Shown here: piece by piece, positions 19,386 through 29,569 of the stretch | Layout: each line of letters opens with the position of its first letter | How positions within the stretch are numbered: position 1 is the first letter of the stretch | Assembly (NCBI RefSeq): GCF_001905905.1 | Contig: NZ_LIVT01000001.1 | Coordinates: 1 to 64,000, forward strand | From: Streptomyces sp. CB02366 | GTDB taxonomy: Bacteria > Actinomycetota > Actinomycetes > Streptomycetales > Streptomycetaceae | Length of the DNA: 64,000 bases | Direction of reading: 5' to 3' | Translations under genes and position numbers: made by a program | Notes under the pieces: model-generated | The model's input: the letters and a program-made list of their open reading frames with translations, nothing else | Told to the model about the DNA's origin: nothing | Database searches by the model: none

Positions 19386-19424
19386 AGTTCCGCCCCTTCG
19401 TGATGCCGAATGTCAGGGGTCAGG

Positions 19425-20303
19425 TTATCGGGCCGCCCCGGCGGCCCCGGCGGCCGGTCGGGCCAGCAGCTCCGTGGCCGTCACGGCGTGCAGCCCGCGC
19501 CGCCCGATCTCGGCGAGGAGCAGCGGCAGCGCGGCGACGGTGACGGGACGCCCGAGGCTCAGCTCCACCACCGATCCGTTGCGCAGCTCCCCCGCGACCT
19601 TGCGGGTGACGGCGGCGACGCGGGTGGCCGCGTGGTCGAGCGATTCCACGTCGCAGCCGAGGAGGTGGGGGTAGCCGGCCCGCCGCGCGAGCCGTTCGAC
19701 GAGCGGGGAGGCGTACGTGGTGGGCGAGGGGCGGAACCAGGCGCCGACGGACCCGGTGAGCCGGCGCAGCCGCCGTGCGCAGGAAGCGATCTCCTCGTAC
19801 GCCGCCCGCTCGTCGAGGGCCGCGAGGTCGAGGTGGTGCTCGGTGTGGTTGCCCAGCTCGTGGCCGCCGTCGAGGATGCGGCGGGCCAGGCCGGGGTGCC
19901 GGGCGAGCCAGGTCCCCACGGCGAGCACGGTGACGCGTGCTCCGGCCTGTTCGCACCGGGTGAGCGCGGCGAGCGTGAGGTCGGGGTCGCCCCGCCCGTC
20001 GAAGGTGAGGGCGACCCGGGGCCGGTCGCGGGGGCCGTGCGCGATGCGGACGGGCAGTCCGGGGAAGCGTCGGGGGGCGGGCGCCGGGGAAGCGGCGCCG
20101 GGCGTCGCCCGGCCGGTCGCGGCGGGCCGAGGAGCCGCGCCGGGCCCGGGCCCGTCGGAGGCGCCGGGGGCGGCCGGGCCCGGGCGGGCGGGGCCGGCCG
20201 CCCCGTCGCCCCGGGCGCATCCCGCCAGCAGGGCGGCGGCCAGCGCTCCGGCCCCGGCGCCGAGCGCCTCACGGCGGCCCGGCGGCGTCCCGTACCCGTC
20301 CAT
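19425..20303 (-). CDS. NodB-like polysaccharide deacetylase, lipoprotein
   Basis: Start at the ATG at 20303 (GAGGTGG upstream); 292 residues. The N-terminus has RREALGAGAGALAAALLAGC, a twin-arginine-like signal ending in the lipobox LAGC, so the protein should be membrane-anchored outside the cell. A Pro/Ala/Gly linker follows. The NodB domain shows VALTFDGRGDPDL, HELGNHTEHHLDL (the metal-binding H-T-x-x-H) and WFRPSPTTY. The usual motif-1 TFDDG is altered here to TFDGRGD, so the metal-binding second Asp is displaced or missing. It may deacetylate peptidoglycan or another surface glycan, or be a degenerate relative. Confidence 0.82.
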   Translation of the reverse strand: MDGYGTPPGRREALGAGAGALAAALLAGCARGDGAAGPARPGPAAPGASDGPGPGAAPRPAATGRATPGAASPAPAPRRFPGLPVRIAHGPRDRPRVALTFDGRGDPDLTLAALTRCEQAGARVTVLAVGTWLARHPGLARRILDGGHELGNHTEHHLDLAALDERAAYEEIASCARRLRRLTGSVGAWFRPSPTTYASPLVERLARRAGYPHLLGCDVESLDHAATRVAAVTRKVAGELRNGSVVELSLGRPVTVAALPLLLAEIGRRGLHAVTATELLARPAAGAAGAAR

Positions 20304-20413
20304 GCCCGACCACCTCGTGCTCCCCGACTGCCACCGGCTGCCACCGGCTCCCGCCGGTTCCGGAGACACAGTAGAGGCGGCATGGGCGAAATGCGGAGAT
20401 TGGGCAGTTCATC

Positions 20414-20433
20414 GAATGATCTATGAATCATTC
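20414..20433. promoter_or_regulatory. Inverted repeat, operator candidate for the deacetylase gene
   Basis: GAATGAT-CTATGA-ATCATTC, a perfect 7+7 repeat in AT-rich DNA about 110 bases upstream of the NodB-like gene. This is the size of a dimeric repressor site. Confidence 0.4.
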
Positions 20434-20538
20434 AGGGGACGCCATAATGATGCATGAAATGCCAGGTAAGTGACGGAGCACACCTGCGATTCACGTATCC
20501 GATGTCTGTTTAGCCCTAGAAAATACCGACAAGTCGCT

Positions 20539-20568
20539 TTGGCACCGAGGTCGCCCGTCTGCCATAGT
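20539..20568 (+). promoter_or_regulatory. Promoter-like pair with no ORF downstream
   Basis: TTGGCA (20539-20544) and CATAGT (20563-20568) are 18 bases apart on the plus strand and would start a transcript near 20575. The next gene on that strand is over 4.5 kb away (glgX), so the promoter appears to serve a non-coding transcript. Confidence 0.5.
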
Positions 20569-20574
20569 CGGAGC

Positions 20575-20692
20575 CACGACCCCCATTGACCCGGGCAAGG
20601 TCGCCATAAGCGGCCGTGAACACACCCCCCATTTCACGGCCCCCGTCAGAAGCCCCCGCAGCGCCGCACCCCGGCCGACCGGGGGCTTCTGC
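20575..20692 (+). ncRNA. Candidate small RNA with two hairpins
   Basis: Downstream of the orphan promoter the transcript would fold into GGCCGTGAA/TTCACGGCC (9-bp stem, 12-base loop, 20613-20642). It would then form the terminator-like AGAAGCCCCCG/CGGGGGCTTCT (11-bp stem). No start codon with a ribosome binding site or coding composition is seen. I do not recognise the RNA family. The second hairpin could simply be the terminator of the convergent minus-strand ATPase gene. Confidence 0.4.
20648..20692. terminator. Hairpin between the candidate sRNA and the ATPase gene
   Basis: Perfect 11-bp stem AGAAGCCCCCG / CGGGGGCTTCT with a 23-base loop, 47 bases past the minus-strand ATPase stop. Confidence 0.7.
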
Positions 20693-20738
20693 GTATCCGG
20701 CGGCCGGACGCGGGCCGCCCGACGCGGAGGACCGGCGG

Positions 20739-21242
20739 TCAGCGGTCGGAGATGCGCATCTCGAACCAGGTGGTCTTGCCGCGGGGGAGCAGGTCCACCC
20801 CCCAGCGGTCGGAGAGCTTGTCCACCAGGAAGAGGCCCCGGCCGCTGACGTCCATCTCGCGCACCGGCATCAGGCACGGCAGCCCGCGCGAGGGGTCGCG
20901 CACCTCGACGCGGATCCAGCCCCGGCGGCGCACCATGCGTAAACCGAAGACCCGGGCCCCGGTGTGGCGCACGGCGTTGCCGACCAGCTCCGAGACGAGG
21001 AGCACCGCGTACTCGGCGGTCTGCGGCGAGAGGGCCCACTGGCGGAGCACGACGCAGGAGGTGAGCCGCCGGGCCGTCGCCGCCGACTCCGGGCGCGACG
21101 GCAGCCGGACCTCCTCCTCGGTCGGATTTCCGAACAACTCCAGCGCCTTGAACGCCTGTTCGTCGTCCATCGTCGACGTCCACCGTGCCGCGGTCGCGCT
21201 GCTGCGCGGTCGCGGCTGATCCACACCCTCCAGGCCCGCCAT
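20739..21242 (-). CDS. ATP-binding (HATPase_c_2, RsbW/SpoIIAB-like) regulatory protein
   Basis: The start is taken as the ATG at 21242 (167 residues); ATGs at 21251 and 21254 are alternatives. After a variable N-terminus comes PSRPESAATARRLTSCVVLRQW, then YAVLLVSELVGNAVRHTGARVF (the N-box with the Mg-binding Asn). This is followed by VEVRDPSRGLP and SGRGLFLVDKLSDRWG (glycine-rich G box). This is the GHKL fold of the many Streptomyces anti-sigma-factor-like kinases that may phosphorylate anti-anti-sigma proteins. No sigma or antagonist gene is adjacent, so the partner is unknown. It is soluble and probably monocistronic. Confidence 0.85.
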   Translation of the reverse strand: MAGLEGVDQPRPRSSATAARWTSTMDDEQAFKALELFGNPTEEEVRLPSRPESAATARRLTSCVVLRQWALSPQTAEYAVLLVSELVGNAVRHTGARVFGLRMVRRRGWIRVEVRDPSRGLPCLMPVREMDVSGRGLFLVDKLSDRWGVDLLPRGKTTWFEMRISDR

Positions 21243-21422
21243 GCCCACCATCATGGCCGCACACATCGCCCCCCGGGGCGGATCCGCGGGAATCCGCACC
21301 CCCCGAACAGGCCGCCCGAGGAAGGCTTTTGGCATATGCCCCCGGCATGACGCCCTTCTGAAAGACCCCTCTGAGCTGCGGCGACACCTCGCCTTCCGAG
21401 GGCAGCCCGGCAAAAGACGGCT

Positions 21423-21451
21423 CCGGGCCTTAAGGTTGCCTTAAGGCCCGG
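21423..21451. terminator. Hairpin CCGGGCCTTAAGG / CCTTAAGGCCCGG
   Basis: Perfect 13-bp arms around TTG, 78 bases downstream of the enoyl-CoA hydratase stop (minus strand) and about 180 bases upstream of the ATPase start. A terminator is most likely. The AT-rich core of the arms also makes an operator possible. Confidence 0.6.
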
Positions 21452-21528
21452 ATAATCCGCTCTCACGGATGAACTCCCCGCGCGGGACCGTCCGTCCCGA
21501 CTACCGGGGCACCCGTTACGACTACGGC

Positions 21529-22296
21529 TCAGCGGAACGTGGCCTTGCCCGGACCCTCCTCGACGAAGCTGCGCATGCCCCGCTCGCGGTCCTCGGTGGC
21601 GAACAGGCCGGAGAACCAGTTCCGTTCGATCGTGAGCCCGGTGTCGATGTCCGTCTCCAGCCCGGCGTCGATCGACTCCTTGGCCGCGCGCAGCGCCAGC
21701 GCGGGCCCCTTGGCCAGCTTGGCGGCCCAGGCGTGGGCCTGCTCGTAGACCTCGGCCGCCGGGACCACCCGGTCGACCAGGCCAAGCGTGAGGGCCTCCT
21801 CCGCCGTGACCATGCGGCCGGTGAAGACGAGGTCCTTGGCCCGGGAGGGGCCGATGAGGCGGGCCAGCCGCTGCGTGCCGCCCGCGCCCGGGATCAGCCC
21901 GAGGAGGATCTCCGGCTGGCCGAGCCTGGCGTTGTCCGCGGCGATCCGGAAGTCGGCGCAGAGCGCCAGTTCGCAGCCGCCGCCGAGCGCGTAGCCGGTG
22001 ACGGCGGCGACGACCGGCTTGGGGATGCGGGCGACGGCGGTGAAGGCGTCCTGGAGGCCCTTGGACCGGAGCACCATCGCGGTGTGGTCCATCGCCTGCA
22101 TCTCCTTGATGTCCGCGCCCGCCGCGAACACCTTCTCGCCGCCGTAGAGGATCACGGTCCGCACGTCCTCACGCCGCGCCGCCTCCTCGGCCAGTTCCCG
22201 CAGCCGGTCCTGGATCGCGACGTCCAGGGCGTTCATGGGCGGCCGGTCGAGCCGGATGGTGCCGACGCCGTCGCGTACTTCGAGAGTCACAGTCAT
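21529..22296 (-). CDS. Enoyl-CoA hydratase/isomerase family protein
   Basis: 255 residues, the normal crotonase length. The oxyanion-hole segments are visible: AAGADIKEMQAMD and ALGGGCELALCADFRIA. Two glutamates are at the expected positions, in GGGCELAL and in GQPEILLGLIPGAGGTQRL, consistent with a hydratase. It should hydrate trans-2-enoyl-CoA in fatty-acid or amino-acid breakdown. It is monocistronic, lying between the ATPase gene and the L,D-transpeptidase gene with hairpins on both sides. The exact chain-length preference cannot be read from the sequence. Confidence 0.9.
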   Translation of the reverse strand: MTVTLEVRDGVGTIRLDRPPMNALDVAIQDRLRELAEEAARREDVRTVILYGGEKVFAAGADIKEMQAMDHTAMVLRSKGLQDAFTAVARIPKPVVAAVTGYALGGGCELALCADFRIAADNARLGQPEILLGLIPGAGGTQRLARLIGPSRAKDLVFTGRMVTAEEALTLGLVDRVVPAAEVYEQAHAWAAKLAKGPALALRAAKESIDAGLETDIDTGLTIERNWFSGLFATEDRERGMRSFVEEGPGKATFR

Positions 22297-22323
22297 GCCG
22301 AAAGGTTAACCACCGCTAACGGC

Positions 22324-22362
22324 GGCGGGCCCGGCGCCGTTGGTCACAGCACCGGGCCCGCC
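22324..22362. terminator. Hairpin after L,D-transpeptidase gene 1
   Basis: GGCGGGCCCGG / CCGGGCCCGCC, a perfect 11-bp stem with a 17-base loop, 26 bases downstream of the minus-strand stop at 22388. Confidence 0.7.
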
Positions 22363-22387
22363 CGGATTCCTCAGGAGCGGAAGGGGT

Positions 22388-23632
22388 CTACTTCTTCCAC
22401 TCCTCCCAGTCCATGTTCCAGCCGTTGAGGCCGTTGTCCGGCTGGATCACCTTGTCGTGGGAGTTCTTCACGATGACCACGTCGCCGATCAGCGACTTGT
22501 TGTAGAACCAGGCCGCCGGCGTCTGGCCGTCGTAGCCGCCGCGCACATCGCGCAGGCCGACGCAGCCGTGGCTGGTGTTGGTGTTGCCGAAGATCGAGGA
22601 CGCGCCCCAGTAGTTGCCGTGCAGGAAGGTGCCCGAGGTGGAGAGCCGCATGGCGTGCGGGACGTCCTTGATGTCGTACTCGCCGCCGAAGCCGACGGTG
22701 TCGCCGTTCATGCGGGTCACCTTGAGCTTCTCGCTGATGACCATCTGACCGTTGTACGTGGTCGTCGCCGGGGCGCCCGCCGAGATCGGGATGTCCTTGA
22801 TCTGCTTGCCGTCGCGGACCACCTTCATCCGCTTGGTGCTCGCGTCCACGGTGGAGACCTGGCTGCGGCCGATGGTGAACTTCACCGTCTTGGACTGCTT
22901 GCCGTAGACGCCCGGCCGGCCCTCGACGCCGTCGAGGCCGAGTTCGACGGTCACCTTGGTGCCCGGCGCCCAGTACTTCTCCGGCCGGAAGTCGAGGCGG
23001 TCGTTGCCGAACCAGTGGCCCTCGATCTCGACGGCCGGCTCGGCCGTCACCCTGATCGCCCGCTCCACCGCGTCCGGGTCGGTGATGCCCCGGGTGAAGT
23101 TGATGGAGACCGGCATGCCGACGCCGACGGTGGAGCCGTCCTCCGGCGTGTACTGCCCGATGAAGGTGTTGGCCGGGACGAGCGTGGTGAAGGTGGTGTC
23201 CTTCGCCGACTCACGCCCCTCGGAGTCCTCGGCGACCGCGTGGACCGTGTACTTGGTGGCGGCGGCGAGGTGCCGCTCGGGCGTCCAGCTCGCGCCGTCC
23301 GACGAGATCTCGCCCTCGACCTCGTTGCCCTTGGGGTCCGCGACCTTCACCGCGGTCAGCTTGCCCCGCTCGGCGCCGATCTTCAGGGCGCCGCTGGTCG
23401 CCACCGACTCCGCCCCGTCCTCGGGCGCGATGGACACCACCGCCTGCGAGGCGGCCGTGTCGCCCTTCTCGGCACCGCCCGCGGCGCCCTTCTTGTCCCC
23501 CGCGTCGGCACTGCCGCCGCACGCCGTCACCAGCAACAGCATCGCCCCCAGGACCAGGGCCAGGAGCCCCGTCCCGCCGCGCCGCTTCCCGCTCGCCCCG
23601 GCCGATGCCCCCGATATCGGCTGCCCGTTCAC
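22388..23632 (-). CDS. L,D-transpeptidase lipoprotein (Ig-like plus YkuD domains), copy 1
   Basis: The preferred start is the GTG at 23632, with GGGGAG nine bases upstream (414 residues). A GTG at 23653 would add seven residues. The signal peptide ends in the lipobox VTACGG, so the protein is an outer-face membrane lipoprotein. After an Ala/Gly/Lys linker come two Ig-like domains (to about 265). The YkuD domain follows, with catalytic Cys and His in NTSHGCVGLRDVRG and the preceding FLHGNYWG. It should form 3-3 peptidoglycan cross-links, which dominate in Streptomyces walls. A close paralogue lies immediately upstream, and the pair probably arose by tandem duplication. Confidence 0.93.
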   Translation of the reverse strand: MNGQPISGASAGASGKRRGGTGLLALVLGAMLLLVTACGGSADAGDKKGAAGGAEKGDTAASQAVVSIAPEDGAESVATSGALKIGAERGKLTAVKVADPKGNEVEGEISSDGASWTPERHLAAATKYTVHAVAEDSEGRESAKDTTFTTLVPANTFIGQYTPEDGSTVGVGMPVSINFTRGITDPDAVERAIRVTAEPAVEIEGHWFGNDRLDFRPEKYWAPGTKVTVELGLDGVEGRPGVYGKQSKTVKFTIGRSQVSTVDASTKRMKVVRDGKQIKDIPISAGAPATTTYNGQMVISEKLKVTRMNGDTVGFGGEYDIKDVPHAMRLSTSGTFLHGNYWGASSIFGNTNTSHGCVGLRDVRGGYDGQTPAAWFYNKSLIGDVVIVKNSHDKVIQPDNGLNGWNMDWEEWKK

Positions 23633-23814
23633 TGTGGTCGTCTCCCCTCGCACGGCCCGGCTCCCGCCGTGGCCCGCTCCCCCGCGCGCTACACCTGCAC
23701 GCCCATCGCAAGATAATCACACCGCGAGTGGGGGGAACTCCCTCCGGAATGTCACCGTTCCGTCCCAACTGGTCCGGAGGTTCTCCGGGGAGCCGCGCAG
23801 GTGGCGCGGGGACG

Positions 23815-23862
23815 CCCGGGGGCGGGCGCCGGACCCCTGGGGGTTCGGCGCCCGCCCCCGGG
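23815..23862. terminator. Hairpin after L,D-transpeptidase gene 2
   Basis: Perfect 17-bp stem CCCGGGGGCGGGCGCCG and its complement with a 14-base loop, ending 3 bases from the stop of the upstream minus-strand gene. It separates the two paralogues, which therefore probably have separate transcripts. Confidence 0.85.
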
Positions 23863-23865
23863 GGG

Positions 23866-25107
23866 TCAACGCAGGGCGGAGCCCGCCTTCCACTTCTTCC
23901 AGCCCATGTTCCAGCCGCCGAGCCCGTTGTCCGGGGCGACCTTCCGGTCCCGGGAGTTGACCACCTCGACCACGTCGCCGATCAGGGTCCGGTCGAAGAA
24001 CCAGCCGCCGGGCGCGGAGGCGTCGCCGCCCTTGGCGTCGCGCAGCCCGATGCAGCCGTGGCTGACGTTCTCCTCGCCGAAGACGGACTCGTCGGCCCAG
24101 TAGTTGCCGTGCAGGAAGGTCCCGGACTCGGTGAGCCGGATCGCGTGCGGCACGTCCTCGATGTCGTACTCGCCCTTGCCCTCCTTGTCCGTGAAGCCGA
24201 CGGTCGCCCCGTTCATCCGGGTCACCTCGTGCATCTCGGTGACCACCATCCGGCCGTTGTACGTGGTGGTCTTCGGGGCCCCGGCGGTGATCGGGACCGT
24301 ATCGACGAGTTCACCGTCCCGGCGCACCTCCATCGTCTTGGCCTCCGCGTCGACCCGGGAGATCTGGGAGCGGCCGACCGTGAACACGACGGTCTTGTCC
24401 TGGCTGCCGTAGACGCCCTCGGCGCCTTCGACGTCCCGCAGCCCGACGTCGACGGTGACCTCGGTGCCGGGCTTCCAGTACGTCTTGGGCCGGAAGTCGA
24501 GCCGGTCCTTCCCGAACCAGTGGCCGACGACCTCGACCACCGGATCGGACGTCACCCGGATGGCCTTCTCCACCGCCGCCCGGTCCTCGATCGGGCGGTT
24601 GAAGGAGAAGGAGACGATCATGCCGGTGCCCACGGTGGACCGGTTCTCCGGTTTGAAGTAGCCGATGAAGCGGTGCTCGGGGACGAGCGTGGTGAAGGTG
24701 GAGTGCCGGGCAAAGCGGCGTCCCCGGCCGTCCACGGCGACCGCGTCGATGCTGTACTTCGCGGCCAGGGCGAGCCGCCGCGCCCCGCGCTCCGGGGCCC
24801 AGGACCGCCCGTCCTCGGAGACGCGGCCCGCCACCGTCTGCTGCTGCGCGTCCTCGATCCGCGTGACCTCGACGCTCTCCAGCCGCCCGTCGGGGACCTT
24901 CACGGCGATGCGGGTCTCCTCGTCGACGTCCTTCGCGCCGTTCTCCGGGAAGACGCTGATCGCGTCGCCGGGGGATCTCGCCTTGCCGTTGAGCAGGGCC
25001 TCCCGGGTGTCGGTGCAGCCGGTCAGGAGGGCCAGCACGGTCAGCAGTCCTGCCCATGTCAGCACGGCGGCCGAGCCGGGCCGTGCGCTCTTCGCAGTGT
25101 GGTTCAC
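23866..25107 (-). CDS. L,D-transpeptidase lipoprotein (Ig-like plus YkuD domains), copy 2
   Basis: 413 residues; ATG at 25107. The lipobox is ALLTGC after a hydrophobic helix. Two Ig-like domains precede a YkuD domain with FLHGNYWADESVF and NVSHGCIGLRDAKGG (catalytic His and Cys). It aligns along its length with the neighbouring copy; for example FTTLVPEHRFIGYF here corresponds to FTTLVPANTFIGQY in the other. Small insertions differ, such as EGKGEYDIEDVPHA here. Same predicted role in 3-3 cross-linking outside the membrane. The different linkers suggest separate regulation or substrate preference. Confidence 0.93.
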   Translation of the reverse strand: MNHTAKSARPGSAAVLTWAGLLTVLALLTGCTDTREALLNGKARSPGDAISVFPENGAKDVDEETRIAVKVPDGRLESVEVTRIEDAQQQTVAGRVSEDGRSWAPERGARRLALAAKYSIDAVAVDGRGRRFARHSTFTTLVPEHRFIGYFKPENRSTVGTGMIVSFSFNRPIEDRAAVEKAIRVTSDPVVEVVGHWFGKDRLDFRPKTYWKPGTEVTVDVGLRDVEGAEGVYGSQDKTVVFTVGRSQISRVDAEAKTMEVRRDGELVDTVPITAGAPKTTTYNGRMVVTEMHEVTRMNGATVGFTDKEGKGEYDIEDVPHAIRLTESGTFLHGNYWADESVFGEENVSHGCIGLRDAKGGDASAPGGWFFDRTLIGDVVEVVNSRDRKVAPDNGLGGWNMGWKKWKAGSALR

Positions 25108-25260
25108 GCTCCCCCAACGACCAGGGCCGGTCGGGGGAAACGTGAGTGGGGGGCCGCCGATGGGCAGAACAGGGGGGAGGACTACGGCGACGGGGGCCGC
25201 GGCCGGGACGCCGCGCCCCCCTTCTCCGGTGCCCGTCCTACGAGCCGCGGGAGGCTACAC

Positions 25261-27543
<2,283 letters not shown>

Positions 27544-27637
27544 GCGCGCGGCGGGGGCGCCGTCAGCCGGGCCGGCGGCAGGGTCCGGCCGAAATCCACA
27601 GGACCGATGACAGGGGTGAAACGTAAGGTCGGCCCTG

Positions 27638-29569
27638 ATGCCCGAAAAACCTGCAGAGCGCACGGACCGGTCCGCCGTGCGCTCCCTCCTGCGCCTGTGG
27701 CCCTATGTCCGACCCGTGCGGGTGCGCCTGTTCACGGCCGCCTTCGTGGCGATCCTGGCGTCCTGTCTGAGCCTGGTGATACCGCTGGTCCTGAAGTGGA
27801 TGGTGGACGGCCCCGTGGCCGACCGCGATCCGGGCGGGGTGTGGCTGGGGGCGCTGTACCTGCTGCTTCTCGGCATCGCCGAGGCCCTGCTGTTCGGGTT
27901 CCGGCGGTGGCTGGTGGCGCGTCCGCTGGCCGGGGTCGAGGCGTCGATGCGGGCGGACCTCTACCGCCGTCTGCAACGGCTGCCGGTCGCGTTCCACGAC
28001 CGCTGGGCCTCGGGCCAGCTGCTGTCGCGCGGGACGACGGACCTGATGCTGCTGCGGATGTTCCTGGCGTTCCCGTTGACCTTCCTGGTCGTCAACACGG
28101 CCACGATCCTCGTCGGGTTCGTCCTCCTGTTCGCCCAGGACTGGACGCTCGGCCTGGTGCTGCTGGCCCCCGCCGTGCCGCTGGTGATCCTGTGCTCGCT
28201 GTTCGAGACGAAGTACTCGGTCGTCGCGCGGCGGGCCCAGGACCAGGTCGGCGACCTGACCACCGTCGTCGAGGAGAGCGTGCTCGGCATCCGCATCGTC
28301 AAGGGCTTCGGCCGCCACCGCAGCCAGGCGCGGGCGTTCACGGCGCTGTCGCACCGGTTGCGCACCACCGAGCTGGGGAAGGCCCGGCTGCTCGCCGGGA
28401 TCTGGGGGCTGATCACCTCGATCCCGGAGCTGGCGATCGGCGCCGCGCTGGTGCTCGGCACGATCCAGGTGGCGGACGGCTCGCTGTCGGCCGGCACGCT
28501 GGTGGCGTTCCTCTCCACGGCGCTCGCGCTGCGCTGGCCCGTGGAGTCGATCGGCTTCCTGCTGGCGATGAGCCAGGAGTCCGCGACCGCCACCGACCGG
28601 TACTTCGAGGTGATGGACGTGGCGGAGGAGCCCGGGGCCGTGACGGGGCGCGAGGACGCTCCGGCCACCGGTCCCGGGATGGTGTTCGAGGGGGTCGAGT
28701 TCCGCTACCCGGACGCCGATCCGGACTCCCCGCCGGTCCTGGCCGGGATCGATCTGCACATCCGGCCCGGTGAGACCGTGGCCCTGGTCGGGGGCACGGG
28801 ATCGGGCAAGACGACGCTGACCGCCCTGGTGCCCCGGCTGCACGAGGTGACCGGGGGGCGGATCACGCTGGACGGCGAGGACATCGCCACCATGGAGCGC
28901 TCGCACCTGCGTGAGCTGGTGTCGGTGGCGTTCGAGGAGCCGACGCTGTTCTCCGCGACGGTCGGGGAGAACGTGACGATGGGCGCCGCCGACGCGGACG
29001 AGCGGCAGGTGCGCCGGGCGCTGTCGGTGGCCCAGGCCGACTTCGTGCACGACCTGCCCCGGGGGCTGGACACGGAGGTCGGCGAACAGGGGCTGAGCCT
29101 GTCCGGCGGCCAGCGCCAGCGCCTGGCGCTGGCCCGCGCGGTGGTCGGCGAGCCCCGGTTCCTGGTGCTGGACGATCCGCTGTCCGCGCTGGACGTCCAC
29201 ACGGAGACGCTGGTGGAGGCCGCGCTGCGGCGGGTCCTGGAACGGACGACGGCGGTGGTGGTGGCGCACCGCCCCTCCACCGTGATGCTGGCCGACCGGG
29301 TGGCGCTGCTGTCCGGCGGCCGGATCGCCGCGGTCGGCACCCATCAGGAGCTGATGCGGGACAACGCGGAGTACGCCTGGCTGATGTCGGGCGCCGGGGA
29401 CGGCGGCCCGGAGCGTACGGAACGGGCCTGCGAAGGAACCGGGGCCGCCGGGGACGCCGGCCGGTCGCCGGGCGACGAGGACGCCGGTCCCCCCGGTCGG
29501 CGGCCGGACGACGAGGAAGAGCGGGGCGCCGAACGGCAGGTTCCCGCCGAGGAGGGCAGCTCCCGATGA
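27638..29569 (+). CDS. ABC exporter half-transporter with degenerate Walker B (subunit 1)
   Basis: 643 residues. An N-terminal six-helix ABC exporter membrane domain (about 20-310) is followed by a nucleotide-binding domain. Walker A is VGGTGSGKTTLT, the signature is intact (LSLSGGQRQR), and the H-loop is VVVAHRPST. Walker B, however, is FLVLDDPLSALD, with Asp where the catalytic Glu is expected. The last 60 residues are acidic/Gly-rich. Its stop overlaps the start of the next ABC gene by 4 bases, so the two form one heterodimeric exporter. Substrate unknown; multidrug or lipid-like compounds are usual for this group. Confidence 0.93.
   Translation: MPEKPAERTDRSAVRSLLRLWPYVRPVRVRLFTAAFVAILASCLSLVIPLVLKWMVDGPVADRDPGGVWLGALYLLLLGIAEALLFGFRRWLVARPLAGVEASMRADLYRRLQRLPVAFHDRWASGQLLSRGTTDLMLLRMFLAFPLTFLVVNTATILVGFVLLFAQDWTLGLVLLAPAVPLVILCSLFETKYSVVARRAQDQVGDLTTVVEESVLGIRIVKGFGRHRSQARAFTALSHRLRTTELGKARLLAGIWGLITSIPELAIGAALVLGTIQVADGSLSAGTLVAFLSTALALRWPVESIGFLLAMSQESATATDRYFEVMDVAEEPGAVTGREDAPATGPGMVFEGVEFRYPDADPDSPPVLAGIDLHIRPGETVALVGGTGSGKTTLTALVPRLHEVTGGRITLDGEDIATMERSHLRELVSVAFEEPTLFSATVGENVTMGAADADERQVRRALSVAQADFVHDLPRGLDTEVGEQGLSLSGGQRQRLALARAVVGEPRFLVLDDPLSALDVHTETLVEAALRRVLERTTAVVVAHRPSTVMLADRVALLSGGRIAAVGTHQELMRDNAEYAWLMSGAGDGGPERTERACEGTGAAGDAGRSPGDEDAGPPGRRPDDEEERGAERQVPAEEGSSR

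Larger units (their letters stand above)
20304..20738. other. 435-bp region with inverted repeat, orphan promoter and candidate small RNA
   Basis: There is no protein-coding frame. Features seen: a GAATGAT...ATCATTC inverted repeat (20414-20433), an unusually AT-rich stretch (20400-20530), a promoter-like pair (20539-20568) and two hairpins (20613-20642 and 20648-20692). They are listed separately. Confidence 0.6.
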
